A DNA stretch of 64,000 nucleotides from Acidimicrobiales bacterium (GTDB lineage: Bacteria > Actinomycetota > Acidimicrobiia > Acidimicrobiales > Iamiaceae), in NCBI GenBank assembly GCA_035547835.1, contig DASZTW010000005.1, positions 124,001 through 188,000 on the forward strand, given 5' to 3'. Positions 18,427-29,800 of the stretch are shown in pieces. Position 1 is the first letter of the stretch. Every line of letters starts with the position of its first letter. The notes below the pieces were generated by a model. It saw nothing but the letters and a program-made list of their open reading frames with translations, was not told where the DNA came from and searched no databases. The position numbers were made by a program, and so were the translations under genes.

Positions 18427-19683
18427 TCACGCCCGGCTCAGCAGGTCCTTGGCGATGTGGGTGATCTGGATCTCGTCGGTGCCGGCGTAGATCTGGAACA
18501 CCTTGGCGTCGCGGGCGAGCTGCTCCACCCGGTACTCCGACATGTAGCCGTTGCCGCCGAACAGCTGCACCGCCGCCATGGCCACCTCGCTCGCCGAACG
18601 GGCCGAGTACAGCTTCAGCGCGGACGCTTCCGCGAGCGTCATCTGCTTGCCGGCTGCCGCCATCTCCACGAAGCGGAACACGAGGTTCTGCACGTTGAGC
18701 CGGGCGACTTCCATCAGCGCCAGCTTCTCCTGGATCAGCTGGAACTCGGCGATCGGCTTCTCCCACAGGAGCCGGTTCTTCGCGTAGTCGATCGACAGCG
18801 CGAGGCACTCCTCGATCACGCCGAGCGACATGGCCGCGACCCCGGCCCGCTCGGTGGTGAAGTTGGCCTTGGCCGACTCGCGCCCGCCGCCGCCGCCCAT
18901 CTCCTCGGTGCCGCCGAGCAGCCGGTCCTTGCCCACCCGCACGTCGGTGAGGAACAGCTCGCCGGTGGGCGACGAGTGCAGTCCCATCTTGCGGAACGGT
19001 TTGGACTGCTCGAAGCCCTCCATGCCTTTGTCGAGGATGAAGGCCAACACGTTGCGCTCGCGCATCGGCGCGTTGTCGCCTTCGTCGAGCTTGGCGTACA
19101 CGACCGTCGTGTCGGCGTACGGACCGTTCGTGATGAAGGTCTTGTTCCCGTTGAGGATGTACTCGTCGCCGTCGCGGCGCGCCGACGTGCGCATGCCGCC
19201 GAGCGCGTCGGAACCGGAGTTCGGCTCGGTGATGGCCCACGCGCCGACCTTCTCGAAGGTGAGCAAGTCGCCGCCCCAGCGCTCCTTTTGCTCGATGGTG
19301 CCGCTCTTCATGATCGTGCCTGCGGCGAGGCCGGTGCTCACGCCCATGGCGGTGACGATGCCCGGGCAGTAGTGGCACAGCTCGATGATCGGGATCAGCG
19401 TCATCGACGCGGCGCCGCCGTCGCCACCCTCACGCTCGGGCTTGGGGGGCAACGTCTCGCCCTGCGCCGCGGCCTCGGCGGCGGCCTTCTCGTGTTCGAT
19501 GCGGGCCTTGAAGCCGGCCCGCGCCATGGTGTCCATGCCGAACGTGGCGTACAGCTTGCGGATGATGTCGTACGGCGGCAGATCGCCGTGCTCGAGGTCG
19601 TCGATGTGGGGCTTCACCTCTTCCTCGAGGAAGCGCCGCACGGCATCGCGCACCATCAGCTGCTCGTCGGACCATTCGTACAC
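18427..19683 (-). CDS. Acyl-CoA dehydrogenase (second paralogue)
   Basis: A 418-residue flavoenzyme with the signatures AWAITEPNSGSDALGGMRT and, at the C terminus, QLFGGNGYMSEYRVEQLARDAKVFQIYAGTDEIQITHIAKDL. It has an insertion around residues 50-85 rich in Ala, Glu and Gly. The GTG at 19683 has a strong site (GGAGGGGG) and replaces a spurious longer reading. A KstR-like operator lies in the divergent region with the SDR gene, hinting at a role in steroid side-chain or fatty-acid oxidation (inference). Confidence 0.9.
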   Translation of the reverse strand: MYEWSDEQLMVRDAVRRFLEEEVKPHIDDLEHGDLPPYDIIRKLYATFGMDTMARAGFKARIEHEKAAAEAAAQGETLPPKPEREGGDGGAASMTLIPIIELCHYCPGIVTAMGVSTGLAAGTIMKSGTIEQKERWGGDLLTFEKVGAWAITEPNSGSDALGGMRTSARRDGDEYILNGNKTFITNGPYADTTVVYAKLDEGDNAPMRERNVLAFILDKGMEGFEQSKPFRKMGLHSSPTGELFLTDVRVGKDRLLGGTEEMGGGGGRESAKANFTTERAGVAAMSLGVIEECLALSIDYAKNRLLWEKPIAEFQLIQEKLALMEVARLNVQNLVFRFVEMAAAGKQMTLAEASALKLYSARSASEVAMAAVQLFGGNGYMSEYRVEQLARDAKVFQIYAGTDEIQITHIAKDLLSRA

Positions 19684-19811
19684 CGGTGTTCCCCCTCCGG
19701 GTGGTTGCCGTCGCGACGGCTCGGCCAGGCCCGTCACCGTACGTCGCCCGGCTTCCCAGGGCGAAACGCCACGGCATCGGGTGGCGGGCCTCCACCGACC
19801 TGACGGCGTGT

Positions 19812-19825
19812 TAGAACGTGTTCTC
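19812..19825. promoter_or_regulatory. KstR-like operator
   Basis: TAGAACGTGTTCTC contains the perfect palindrome AGAACGTGTTCT (19813-19824) and matches the mycobacterial/rhodococcal KstR consensus TNNAACNNGTTNNA at every fixed position but the last. It lies between two divergent genes, an acyl-CoA dehydrogenase (start 19683) and an SDR (start 19856), where a TetR-family repressor of cholesterol catabolism would act. No KstR gene is in the window. Confidence 0.6.
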
Positions 19826-19855
19826 GTTTCTCGCGCCAGTGGAAGGGGCACCTGG

Positions 19856-20626
19856 ATGCAGCGCTTCGAAGGTCGGGCCGTGTTCGTCACCGGCGTGGCG
19901 TCGGGGATCGGGCGGGCGTCGTTCGTGCAGTTCGCGTCAGAAGGCGCATCGGTCTACGGGATCGATGCCAACGCCGAGGCCCTCGCCGAGACCGAGCAGA
20001 TGGCAGAGGCCGCCGTGGCGGAGGCCGGCGGATCGGGCGCCACGTTGATCGTGCAGCCCGGCGACGTGAGCGACGAGCAAGCGGTGGGCGCGCACGTCGC
20101 CGCGGCCGTCGACGCGTTCGGCGGGCTCGACGTCGTGGCAAACATCGCCGGCATCTTGCGGTTCGGCCACACCCACGAGTTCGACTTCGCCACTTGGCGC
20201 AAGATGTTCGACGTCAACGTGCACGGCACGTTCCTCGTCTGCCGGGCCGCCCTCCCCCACCTGCTCGAGCGCAGGGGCGTGATCGTGAACATCGCGTCGA
20301 CGGCCGCCCACGCCGGCTGCCCGTGGGGCGCCGCGTACAGCGGCACGAAAGGCGCCGTGCTGTCGATGACGAGGGCGCTGGCGGTCGAGTACGCCGAGCA
20401 GGGCCTGCGGGCGGTCACGATCAGCCCCGGGTCGGTGGAGACGCCCATCCAGAACGAGTTCGCCGTGCCCGAAGGCGCCAACTGGAAGCTGATCCAGCGC
20501 GCCATGCCGCTCGGCCGCAGCGCCAAGCCCGAAGAGCTCGGCAAGATCGTCGCGTGGGCCGCGTCGGACGACTCGTCGATCTTCAACGGCGCCGACCTGC
20601 GGATCGACAGCGCCACCCTCGCCTGA
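19856..20626 (+). CDS. Short-chain dehydrogenase/reductase (SDR)
   Basis: A 256-residue NAD(P)-dependent oxidoreductase of classical SDR type: TGVASGIGRA (cofactor-binding glycine motif), D37 after the second strand suggesting NAD(H) preference, NIAG, catalytic Ser in NIASTAA, YSGTK (YxxxK) and the PGSVETPI segment. ATG at 19856 with GGAAGGGG upstream. Divergent from an acyl-CoA dehydrogenase across a KstR-like site, so a hydroxyacyl or hydroxysteroid dehydrogenase role is plausible but unproven. Confidence 0.9.
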   Translation: MQRFEGRAVFVTGVASGIGRASFVQFASEGASVYGIDANAEALAETEQMAEAAVAEAGGSGATLIVQPGDVSDEQAVGAHVAAAVDAFGGLDVVANIAGILRFGHTHEFDFATWRKMFDVNVHGTFLVCRAALPHLLERRGVIVNIASTAAHAGCPWGAAYSGTKGAVLSMTRALAVEYAEQGLRAVTISPGSVETPIQNEFAVPEGANWKLIQRAMPLGRSAKPEELGKIVAWAASDDSSIFNGADLRIDSATLA

Positions 20627-20841
20627 ACCCTCCCCCCGCTGTGAGCACTTGGCCACCCACCAGGTGGCTACCTGCTCACACCACCGTGGGAGGTGGGGAA
20701 CCCTCCCCCCGCTGTGAGCACTTGACCACCCACCAGGTGGCTACCTGCTCACACCACGGTGGGAGGTGGGGAACCCGCGCCCCGCTGTGAGCACTTGACC
20801 ACCCACCAGGTGGCTACGTGCTCACAGCACGGTGGGAGGGT
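20627..20841. repeat. Palindromic repeat family A, three tandem copies
   Basis: Three copies of a 73-bp unit (the CTGTGAGCAC element starts at 20639, 20712 and 20785) fill the convergent gap between the SDR gene and the giant gene. Each copy has a GTGAGCA...TGCTCAC inverted repeat around CCACCAGGTGG. The third copy has perfect 11-bp arms, GCTGTGAGCAC (20784-20794) and its complement (20818-20828). Units are joined without spacers, so this is a tandem array and not CRISPR. It may terminate transcription from both sides. Confidence 0.9.
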
Positions 20842-20846
20842 CCGGA

Positions 20847-23800
20847 TCAGGGGGCGTCGACCCCGTCGGCGCCGTCGGACGACGCCGCAGCACCGTTGGT
20901 GCCGTTGCTCGCCGCACCGTTGGTGCCGTTGGTGCCATTCGACCCGGCGACCGTGCCACCGGCGCCGCCCGCGCTGCCTCCGGTGCCGCCGGCCGGCGTG
21001 CCGACAGCGCCGATCGCGCCGTTGCTGCCACCCGAGGTGCCTGCGCCACCGAGGCCGCCGGGACTGCCGGCGGCCGAGCCCCCGGGGCCTCCCGCGCCAC
21101 CGGCCCCCGCGCTGGGCGTGCCCGGCGTGCCGCCGGGCGAGCCCGCACCACCGGTGGCCGCACCGCCCGCACCGCCGGAGGCCGCACCGGCGCCACCGGC
21201 ACCGGCGATCTCGGCCTGGGTGGTCGTGGGCGCCGGCGTGTTGTACGTCGACGTGGTCGAGGCCGTGTTGCCGGACACGTTGCCGGTCGACACGTTCACA
21301 CCCGAGTCAGCCGAGGCCGTGCCCGTGTTGACGAGCAGCGACGACTGGGTGGGCGTGACGACCCCACCGGCGTCGATGTGACCCGACTGGGTGACCTGGT
21401 TGGTGGCTTCGACCCCCTCGGCCGAAGCGGGCCCGGAGCCGACCGATGCGGTTCCGTCCGACGAGTTGCTCGACGGCGACGTCGACGAGGAGGCGAGGTC
21501 GCCGGTCGTCTGGTCCTCGGTGGAGTCAGCTGCGGCGTCGCCACCGGCGCCGCCCGTGGCCGTCCCTGCACCACCGTGGCCACCCGTGGCTGCGCCACCT
21601 GAACCACCCGTGCCACCGTTTCCGCCCGTGCCAGACCCGCCGGCACCACCTGCAGCACCTGCACCACCCGTGCTCGCGCCACCAGCACCACCTGCGCCAC
21701 CGTTGCCGCCGGTGCCCGACGTGACCGTGCCACCTGCGCCGCCACCGCCACCGGTGCCACCTGTGGCGCCGCCACCGGCGCCGCCAGCACCACCACCGGC
21801 GCCGTTGCCTGCGGCACCAGCCCCACCAGCTGCGCCTGCGCCACCGGTCGAAGCACCGCCTGCGCCGCCCGTGGCGGCCGAGGCACCACCCGCGCCACCC
21901 GTGGCCGCCGAGGTGGCCGTCGGCCCGTCAGCGGTGGTCGTGGCGGTGTGGGAGACACCGTTCGTCGAGGCGTTGCCGACGCCGGTGTTGCCGCCCGTGA
22001 AGGCCGAGCCGAACCCGGTCGTGTGGGCCGTGACGTCCTGGTCGACGTCGGCCACGCCGGGCGTGCCGATCGTGACGTCCGCGGCCTGCGTCGCGTGCAA
22101 CGTCGACTTGGCGCCGACTGCATCGCCGGCCCCGCTCGTGACGCTCGCCGTTCCGTCGGACGTGTTTGAAGTCGTGCCAGAGTCGGCCTGGCCGATGTCG
22201 CCCGTCGTGAGCGAGGAGTGGGCGCTCGAGTCGGCGCCGCCACCTGCGCCGCCGGTCGAGGTGCCCGCGAGACCGGCACCACCGGTCGAGGTGCCACCAG
22301 CGCCACCCGCGCCACCGGCACCACCGGTGCCCGCGCCGCCATTGCCGCCAACGGCGCCCGCACCGCCGGTCGAGGTGCCACCGGCACCACCCGCGCCGCC
22401 GGCACCACCGGTGCCCGCGGCTGCCGTCCCGGAACTGGACGACCCGCCCGTGCCCGGAAGACCCGGGACGCCGCCGCCGAGGACGCCCGGACCACCTGGG
22501 CCGCCGGAGCCGCCCGAGCCGCCACTGGCCGATCCGCCGGTCGTCGAGGCGCCACCACCGGCACCACCTGCACCACCGGAACCACCGGTCGAGGTGCCAC
22601 CGGCACCACCCGCGCCGCCTGTGGCGCCGGAACCGACGCCGCCTTGGCCACCCACGGCACCGGCGCCGCCGGTGGAGGCACCGCCAGCGCCGCCGGTCGC
22701 TGCCGACGCGCCACCCGCGCCGCCCGTGGCCGCGCTCGTGGCGGTCGGCCCGGACTGCAACGTGGTCACCGTCGAGTCAGCGTTGTTGGTCGAATCGTTG
22801 CCGTCAGCCTGGTTGGCGCCGGTGATGGCCGATGCCGTGCCGTCGACCGTGCTGTCGAGGCCCTGGTCGAGGTTGGCGACGCCCGTGCCGGACACGTTCG
22901 CCGTGGCCTGCTGCGAGCTGGTCAGCGTCGAGCCTGCGTCGGCACCGGTGGCCGACGCAGCCCCCGTGGCGATCGTCGCGGTGCCGTCGGAGTTGTTGGA
23001 AGTGGTTCGGCTCGTGCTCTGACCGATGTCGCCGGTCGTGAGCGACGCGTCAGCGTGGTCGGTGGACGCACCACCCGCACCTCCGGTCGAGGTCGCGGCG
23101 CCACCGGCACCGCCCGTGCTCGCACCGCCGGCACCACCGGCCGCTCCGGCGCCGCCGTTGCCGGCACCACCGAGACCACCGGCACCACCCGCGCCGCCCG
23201 TGCTGGCACCACCGGCACCACCGACGCCACCGGCACCACCGGTCGAGTTCGCATTACCGCCGGTCCCGGCACCGCCCGAGCCGCCCGAACCACCCGAGCC
23301 GCCGGCACCGAGGCCTGCCGGGCCACCGGCACCGCCCGCGCCGCCGGCACCACCCGTGCCCGTGCCGCCGGTCGAGGTGGCCGCGCCACCTGTGCCACCG
23401 GCCGCACCCGCGCCACCGGTGCTCACGCCACCGGCACCACCGGCACCGCCCGCCGCGCCGTTGCCAGCGCCGCCAGCCCCACCGGCGCCGCCGGCGCCGC
23501 CCGTGCTGGCTCCGCCTGCGCCGCCAAGCGACGCAGATGCCCCGCCGGCACCGCCGGTCGAGGTGCTCGACACCACCGGGCCGCCGACCGTGTTGCCGTC
23601 GTTCGAGGTCGAGCCGTTGGTCGAAGCGTTGCCGACCGCGCCGTTGCCGCCGGACGAAGCGCTCGCCGCTCCGCTGACCGAGGAGTCGACGTGCTGGTCA
23701 CCGTCGACCACACCCGACCCACCGATCGTCGCCGCCGACTGCTGCGCCGCCGTGGCCGACGACTTCGCACCCGTGGCGCCTGCACTTCCGGTCGTGACGG

Positions 23801-26800
23801 TCGCGCTGCCACCCGAGGTGTTCGCCGTCGTGCCGGCCTGCGACTGACCGACATCGCCGGTCGCGAGGGTGCCATCGGCGGTGGAGCCCGACGAACCGCC
23901 GGCCCCACCTGTGGACGTCGAGGCGCCGCCTGCGCCGCCCGCGGACTGACCACCGACGCCACCGACGTTGCCCGCGCCGCCCGTGCCCGCGCCACCGGCG
24001 CCGCCCGCGCCACCGGCACCACCCGTCGACTGACCGCCGGCACCGCCCGCACCAGCCGCGCCGGCCACGCTCACCGCGTTGCCGCCCGTCCCGGCACCAC
24101 CGGCACCGCCTTGGCCGCCGCTGCCACCGAGGCCGAGGGCCGCAGGACCGCCGGAACCACCTTGGCCGCCGTCACCACCGGTCGCCGCGCCGCCCGTGCT
24201 GGCGGCGTTGCCGCCACCGCCACCGACTGCGCCGGCACCACCGGTGGAGCCACCGCCGACGCCACCTTGCGCGCCGGCACCACCGGTTCCGCCGCCACCC
24301 ACACCGCCGGCACCGCCGGCACCGCCGGTCGAGCCACCGCCAGCGCCGCCGGTCGAGGTCGATGCCCCACCTGCGCCGCCGGTGCTGGAGCTGGTCACGC
24401 GGGGCCCGCTCACGCCGGTCGTCGTGAGGCTGCTGACGCCGTTGTCGGACTCGTTGCCGGTCGCGTCGTTGTCGCCAGAGGTCGACGACGCCGCGCCTTG
24501 GACCGTGTTGGCGAACGTCTGGTCGCCGCCGATCGTGCCGGACCCGCTGATCGCGTCGTCAGCCTGCTGCTGGCTGTGCAGCGTCGACTGCGCGCCGGTG
24601 ACGTTGGTCGAGCCGGTGCGGATCGTCGCCGATCCATCTGACGTGTTCGTGACGTCGCCCTGCTGGGCGAGCCCGACGTCGCCCGTGGACATCGTCTCCG
24701 AGGCCGCCGAGGTCGAAGGACCGCCTGCGCCGCCTGTCGACTCGGAACGACCACCGTCGCCACCCGTCGAGGCGCCGCCGGCCGCGCCAGCGCCGCCCTG
24801 GCCACCTCGGGTGGCACCACCCGCGCCACCCGCGCCGCCGGCACCACCGGTCGACGCGCCACCCGCGCCGCCGGCACCACCCACGCCGCCCGTGGAGTTC
24901 GCGAGCCCGCCTTGCGCGGGACCGCCCGTGCCGCCCGTGCCACCGTTGCCGCCGGCACCAACGGCCGCGCCTGCACCGTTGCCGCCCGTGCCACCGGTGC
25001 CGCCCGTGGCGGTACCACCGGACCCGGTCGCCGTGCCGCCGGCACCACCGGCCGCACCGCTCCCGCCGGTCCCGGCACCGCCGGCCGCACCGCTGCCACC
25101 GGCGCCGCCCTGCGTGAGGCCACCGGCCCCACCGGCACCTCCGGCGCCACCGACGGACGCGCCGCCGGCCCCACCGGTCGACGTCGACGCACCACCGGCG
25201 CCACCCGTGCTGCCGCTCGAGACCAGGGGGCCCGTCACGGCCGAGATCGCCGCCGCGCTGGCCTGGTTGGTCGAGACGTTGCCGGTCGCGGTGTTGCCGC
25301 CTGAGGAAGCACCCGCGCTACCGGACACGTCGGACGTCAGCGTCTGGTCGGCGTCGACCACACCCGAGCCGAGCGACGACCCGGTCTGCTGGGCGGCGCT
25401 CAGCGTGCTGGCCGCACCCGTGCCACCGGCGGAGCCGGTCGTGATCGTGGCCGAGCCGTCGGACGTGTTCGACGTCGTGCCGGCCTGGGACTGCCCGATG
25501 TCGCCGGTCGTGACCGAGGCGGTGGCCGACGAGTCGGACGAACCGCCCGCACCGCCGGTCGAGGTCGAGCGACCGCCTGCGCCGCCGGTGGAAGCTCCAC
25601 CGACCGCACCAGCCGCGCCAGCACCACCGGCTGCCGCACCACCGGTGCCACCGGCACCACCGGCACCACCGGTCCCCGCGCCACCGGTGCCACCGATGCC
25701 ACCGGAGCGGCCGTTGGCGCCGCCGAGACCGCCGTTGGCGCCGCCGCCGGAGCCGCCCTGGCCGCCGGTTCCGGCGATCGTGCCACCGCCGCCCGTGCCA
25801 CCGCCGCCGCCGGCACCACCGGTTCCGGTGCCGCCGGTCGAAGTCGAGGCGCCACCTGCGCCACCTGCGCCACCTGCGCCACCTGCGCCGGAGCCGCCGC
25901 CGTTGCCGGCGCCCGCGGCGCCGCCGGTTGCGGTCCCGCCAGCGCCACCGGCGCCACCTGCCCCGCCGACGGAACGGCCACCCGCGCCGCCGATCGCAGC
26001 CGACGCGCCGCCGGCGCCACCCGTGCTGGTGCTCGACACCACGGGCCCGCCGACGCCGTTCGTCGCGGAGCCGGTGGCGTCGTTCGAGGACTCGTTGCCA
26101 TACGCGGTGTTGGAGCCGGAGTCGGCGGTCAGCGCGCCACTGACGTGTGAGGTCACGGTCTGGTCGCCGAGGCTCACGCCGTCACCCGCGTCGGAGCTCG
26201 CGGCTTGCGACGCGGTCACCGCGGAGGATGCGCCGGTGCCCGACGCGTTGCCGGTCGTGATCGAGGTCGAACCGTCCGACGTGTTCGACGTGGTGCGGTC
26301 CTGCGACTGGCCGATGTCGCCCGTGGTCATGTCGCCCTGCACGGTCGACTGCGACGCGCCACCCGCGCCGCCCGTCGAGGTCGCCCGGCCACCTGCGCCA
26401 CCGGTCGAAGCGCCGCCGGCCGCGCCGGCCGCGCCGGCACCTCCGTTCGCTGCGCCACCGGTGCCACCGGTGCCGCCTTGGCCACCGGCACCTGCACCGC
26501 CGGTGCCGCCCGCGCCGCCGAAGCCCGTGCCGAGCGTGCCGGACGACGCCGTGCCACCCAGGCCCGCGCCGCCGGCACCGCCCTGGCCGCCCCCGGCCGG
26601 GATGCCGATTCCGGTCGCGCCGCCGGAGCCGCCGGCGCCACCTGTGCCGCCGGTGCCCGCGCCTCCCGTCGCCGCAGCTTGGCCACCCTGGCCGCCATTG
26701 CCACCGTTCGCGCCGGTGCCGGTGCCGCCGAGACCGCCCTCGCCGCCGATGCCGCCGAACGCGTTCGCACCGGAGCCGCCTGCGCCGCCGGCGCCGCCGA

Positions 26801-29800
26801 CCGAGGCACCCCCTGCGCCACCGCGGGCGCTGGAGGCGCCACCGGCGCCACCCGTGGAGGAGCCGGTCAGGTCCGGCCCCGTGACCGAAGCGCTGTCGTT
26901 GCTGGCGGCCGTGTTCGAGGAGTCGTTGCCGTAGCCCGTGTTGTCACCGGTGGTCGAGTCCGCGGTGCCGGCCACGGCGTTGTCGACGGTCTGGTGCTGG
27001 TCGCTCACGCTCGACCCAGTGGTCGCGCCGTGGATCGCCTGAGTGGCGTCGAACGTCGAGCTCGCGCCCGTCGCCGATGCCGCGCCGGTCGAGATCGTGA
27101 CCGAGCCGCCCGACGTGTTCGACGTCGTGCCGCTCTGCGCCAGACCGATGTCGCCGGTGGTCATCGAGCCGGACACGTTCGTGGACGACGCACCGCCGGC
27201 GCCGCCGGTCGAGCTCGCCGCGCCACCCGCGCCGCCGGTCGAGACGCCACCGGCCGCGCCGGCAGCTCCTGCGCCACCGGTCGCGGGACCGCCGGCACCG
27301 CCCGTTCCACCGGCACCACCTTGGCCCGTGCCGCCGACGCCACCGGCACCGCCCGTACCGCCGTTGGCCGTCGAGGGACCGCCTTCGCCGGTGCCACCGC
27401 CGCCACCCGTGCCGCCCGTGCCACCGATGCCGGCCACACCAGGCGCACCGTTGCCGCCCCGGCCGCCGGTGCCACCTTGGCCCGTGCCGCCGCTCGCGGT
27501 GGCCGCGCCGCCGGCACCGCCGGCGCCACCGAAGCCGCCGCCGCCCGTGCCACCGCCGCCACCGATGGCGCCGTTTCCACCGATCGCCTGACCGCCGGCG
27601 CCACCGGCACCACCCGCGCCACCGGTCGAAGCGCCACCGGCACCACCGACCGCCGACGAAGTGCCACCGGCACCGCCAGTCGAAGTGGCGTTGACGACCG
27701 GACCGGTCACGCGCGAGGTCGCGCTGCTCGAGGCAGCGTTGGACGAGTCGTTGCCGGAGCCGGTGTTGTCACCGCTCGACGCGGTGGCCGTACCGGCCAC
27801 CGCGTTGGTGACCGACTGGTGCTGGTCGGACACACCCGACCCGCCGATCGAGTCGTCCACCGACTGCGTGCCATGGGCCGTGGAGCTCGCACCGGTTGCC
27901 GACGCGGCCCCGGTCGAGATCGCAACCGCCCCATCCGACGTGTTGGTGGTCGAGCCGCTCTGGGCCTGGCCGATGTCGCCCGTGGACATGTCGCCGCTGG
28001 CCACCGTCGCAGATGCGCCACCGGCACCACCGGTCGACGTCGCCCGGCCGCCTTCGCCGCCCGTGGAAGCGCCACCGACGCCGCCGATCGCACCGGCACC
28101 GCCGGTGGCTGCACCGCCGGCGCCGCCGGTACCGCCGGCCGCGCCGGTGCCTGCAGCGCCGGCACCACCTGCTCCAGCCGAACCACCGAGAGCCGATCCG
28201 GCACCGCCGGTGCCCGCGCCGCCAGCAGCACCCGTTCCGCCGGCGCCACCGGCACCGACTCCGACGGGACCGCCGGAACCACCCGCGCCACCAGTGCCAC
28301 CCGTACCGGTGCCACCCGTCGCGGAAGCCTGACCACCGCTGCCGCCGGCAGCGCCCGCACCACCGAAGCCGCTACCTCCGAGACCACCGCTGGCGCCGTT
28401 GCCGCTGATCGCGCTACCGCCGGCACCGCCCGCACCACCGGCACCGCCGGTCGACTGGCCGCCCGCACCACCGGTCGCGCTCGATGCACCGCCCGCGCCA
28501 CCGGTCGACGACGCGCTGACCACCGGGCCCGTGACGCCGGAGGTCTGGTTGCTGGACGTGGTGTTGTCCGAGGAGTTGCCGTAGCCCGTGTTGTCGCCCG
28601 ACGAGGCGTCGGCCGTACCCGCCACGGCGTTGGTGGTGGTCTGGTTCGCGTCCGAGACGCCCGAGCCCGAGATCGAGCCGTCGACCGACTGCGAGCCGGT
28701 GTACGTCGAGGTCGCGCCCGTCGCCGACGCCGCGCCGGTCGAGATCGAGACCGAACCGTCCGACGTGTTCGAGGTCGTGCCGCTCTGGTTCAGGCCGATG
28801 TCGCCGGTGGTCATGGACCCGGTCACGGTCGTCGACGCGGCACCACCCGCGCCGCCCGTCGAGGTCGACGCGCCACCGGCACCACCGGTCGACGCGCCAC
28901 CCGCGGCACCTGCGCCACCGGCACCGCCGGTCGCGACGCCACCCGCGCCGCCCGTGCCACCGACCCCGCCGGTTCCCGTAGCGCCCGCACCGCCGGCGCC
29001 ACCTGCGCCACCGGTCGACGCGGCGTCGCCACCCGTGCCGGCACCGCCAGTGCCGCCGGCACCACCCGTCCCACCGGCACCAAGGGCGCCGGATCCACCG
29101 GACCCGCCGCTGCCGCCCGTGCCGCCCGAGCCGGAGCCACCCGTGGCGGTCGCGTTCCCACCGGTGCCACCTGCACCGCCGCCGCCACCGATACCGGTGC
29201 CACCGGCACCACCTGCACCACCGTTGCCACCGATCGCGCCGCCACCGGAGGCGCCAGCACCACCTGCGCCGCCCGTGGCCGCGCCGCCGGCACCGCCGGT
29301 CGCCGTGGAGGCGCCGCCCGCGCCGCCCGTCGACGAGCCATTGAGGCTCGGACCGGACACGCCGGAGGACTGCGAGCTCGTGGCCGTGTTCGTCGAGGAG
29401 TTGCCGTAGCCGGTGTTGTCGCCCGAGTTCGAAGTCGCCGAACCGCTCACCGAGTTGGTGGCGGTCTGGTCCGGGAGGGACACACCGCTGCCACCGATCG
29501 TCGAGCCGACGGCCTGCGTCGAGCTCGCGGTGGACGACGCGCCGGTCGCGGTCGACGCGCCAGTCGAGATGTTCACCGAGCCATCGGACGTGTTCGTCGC
29601 GGAGCGGTTCTGGTTGAGGCCGATGTCGCCCGTGGTCATCGAGCCCGACACGTTGGTCGTCGCGCCGCCACCGGCACCGCCCGTCGCGGTCGCCGCGCCA
29701 CCGGCGCCACCGGTCGCTGCGCCACCGACACCGCCGGCGCCACCGGCACCGCCCGTCGCCGCGCCACCCGCGCCACCCGCGCCGCCGGCACCACCGGAGC

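Noticed and set aside
20627-20841. Possible CRISPR array
   Set aside because: The 73-bp units are joined end to end with no unique spacers, and no cas genes are near.
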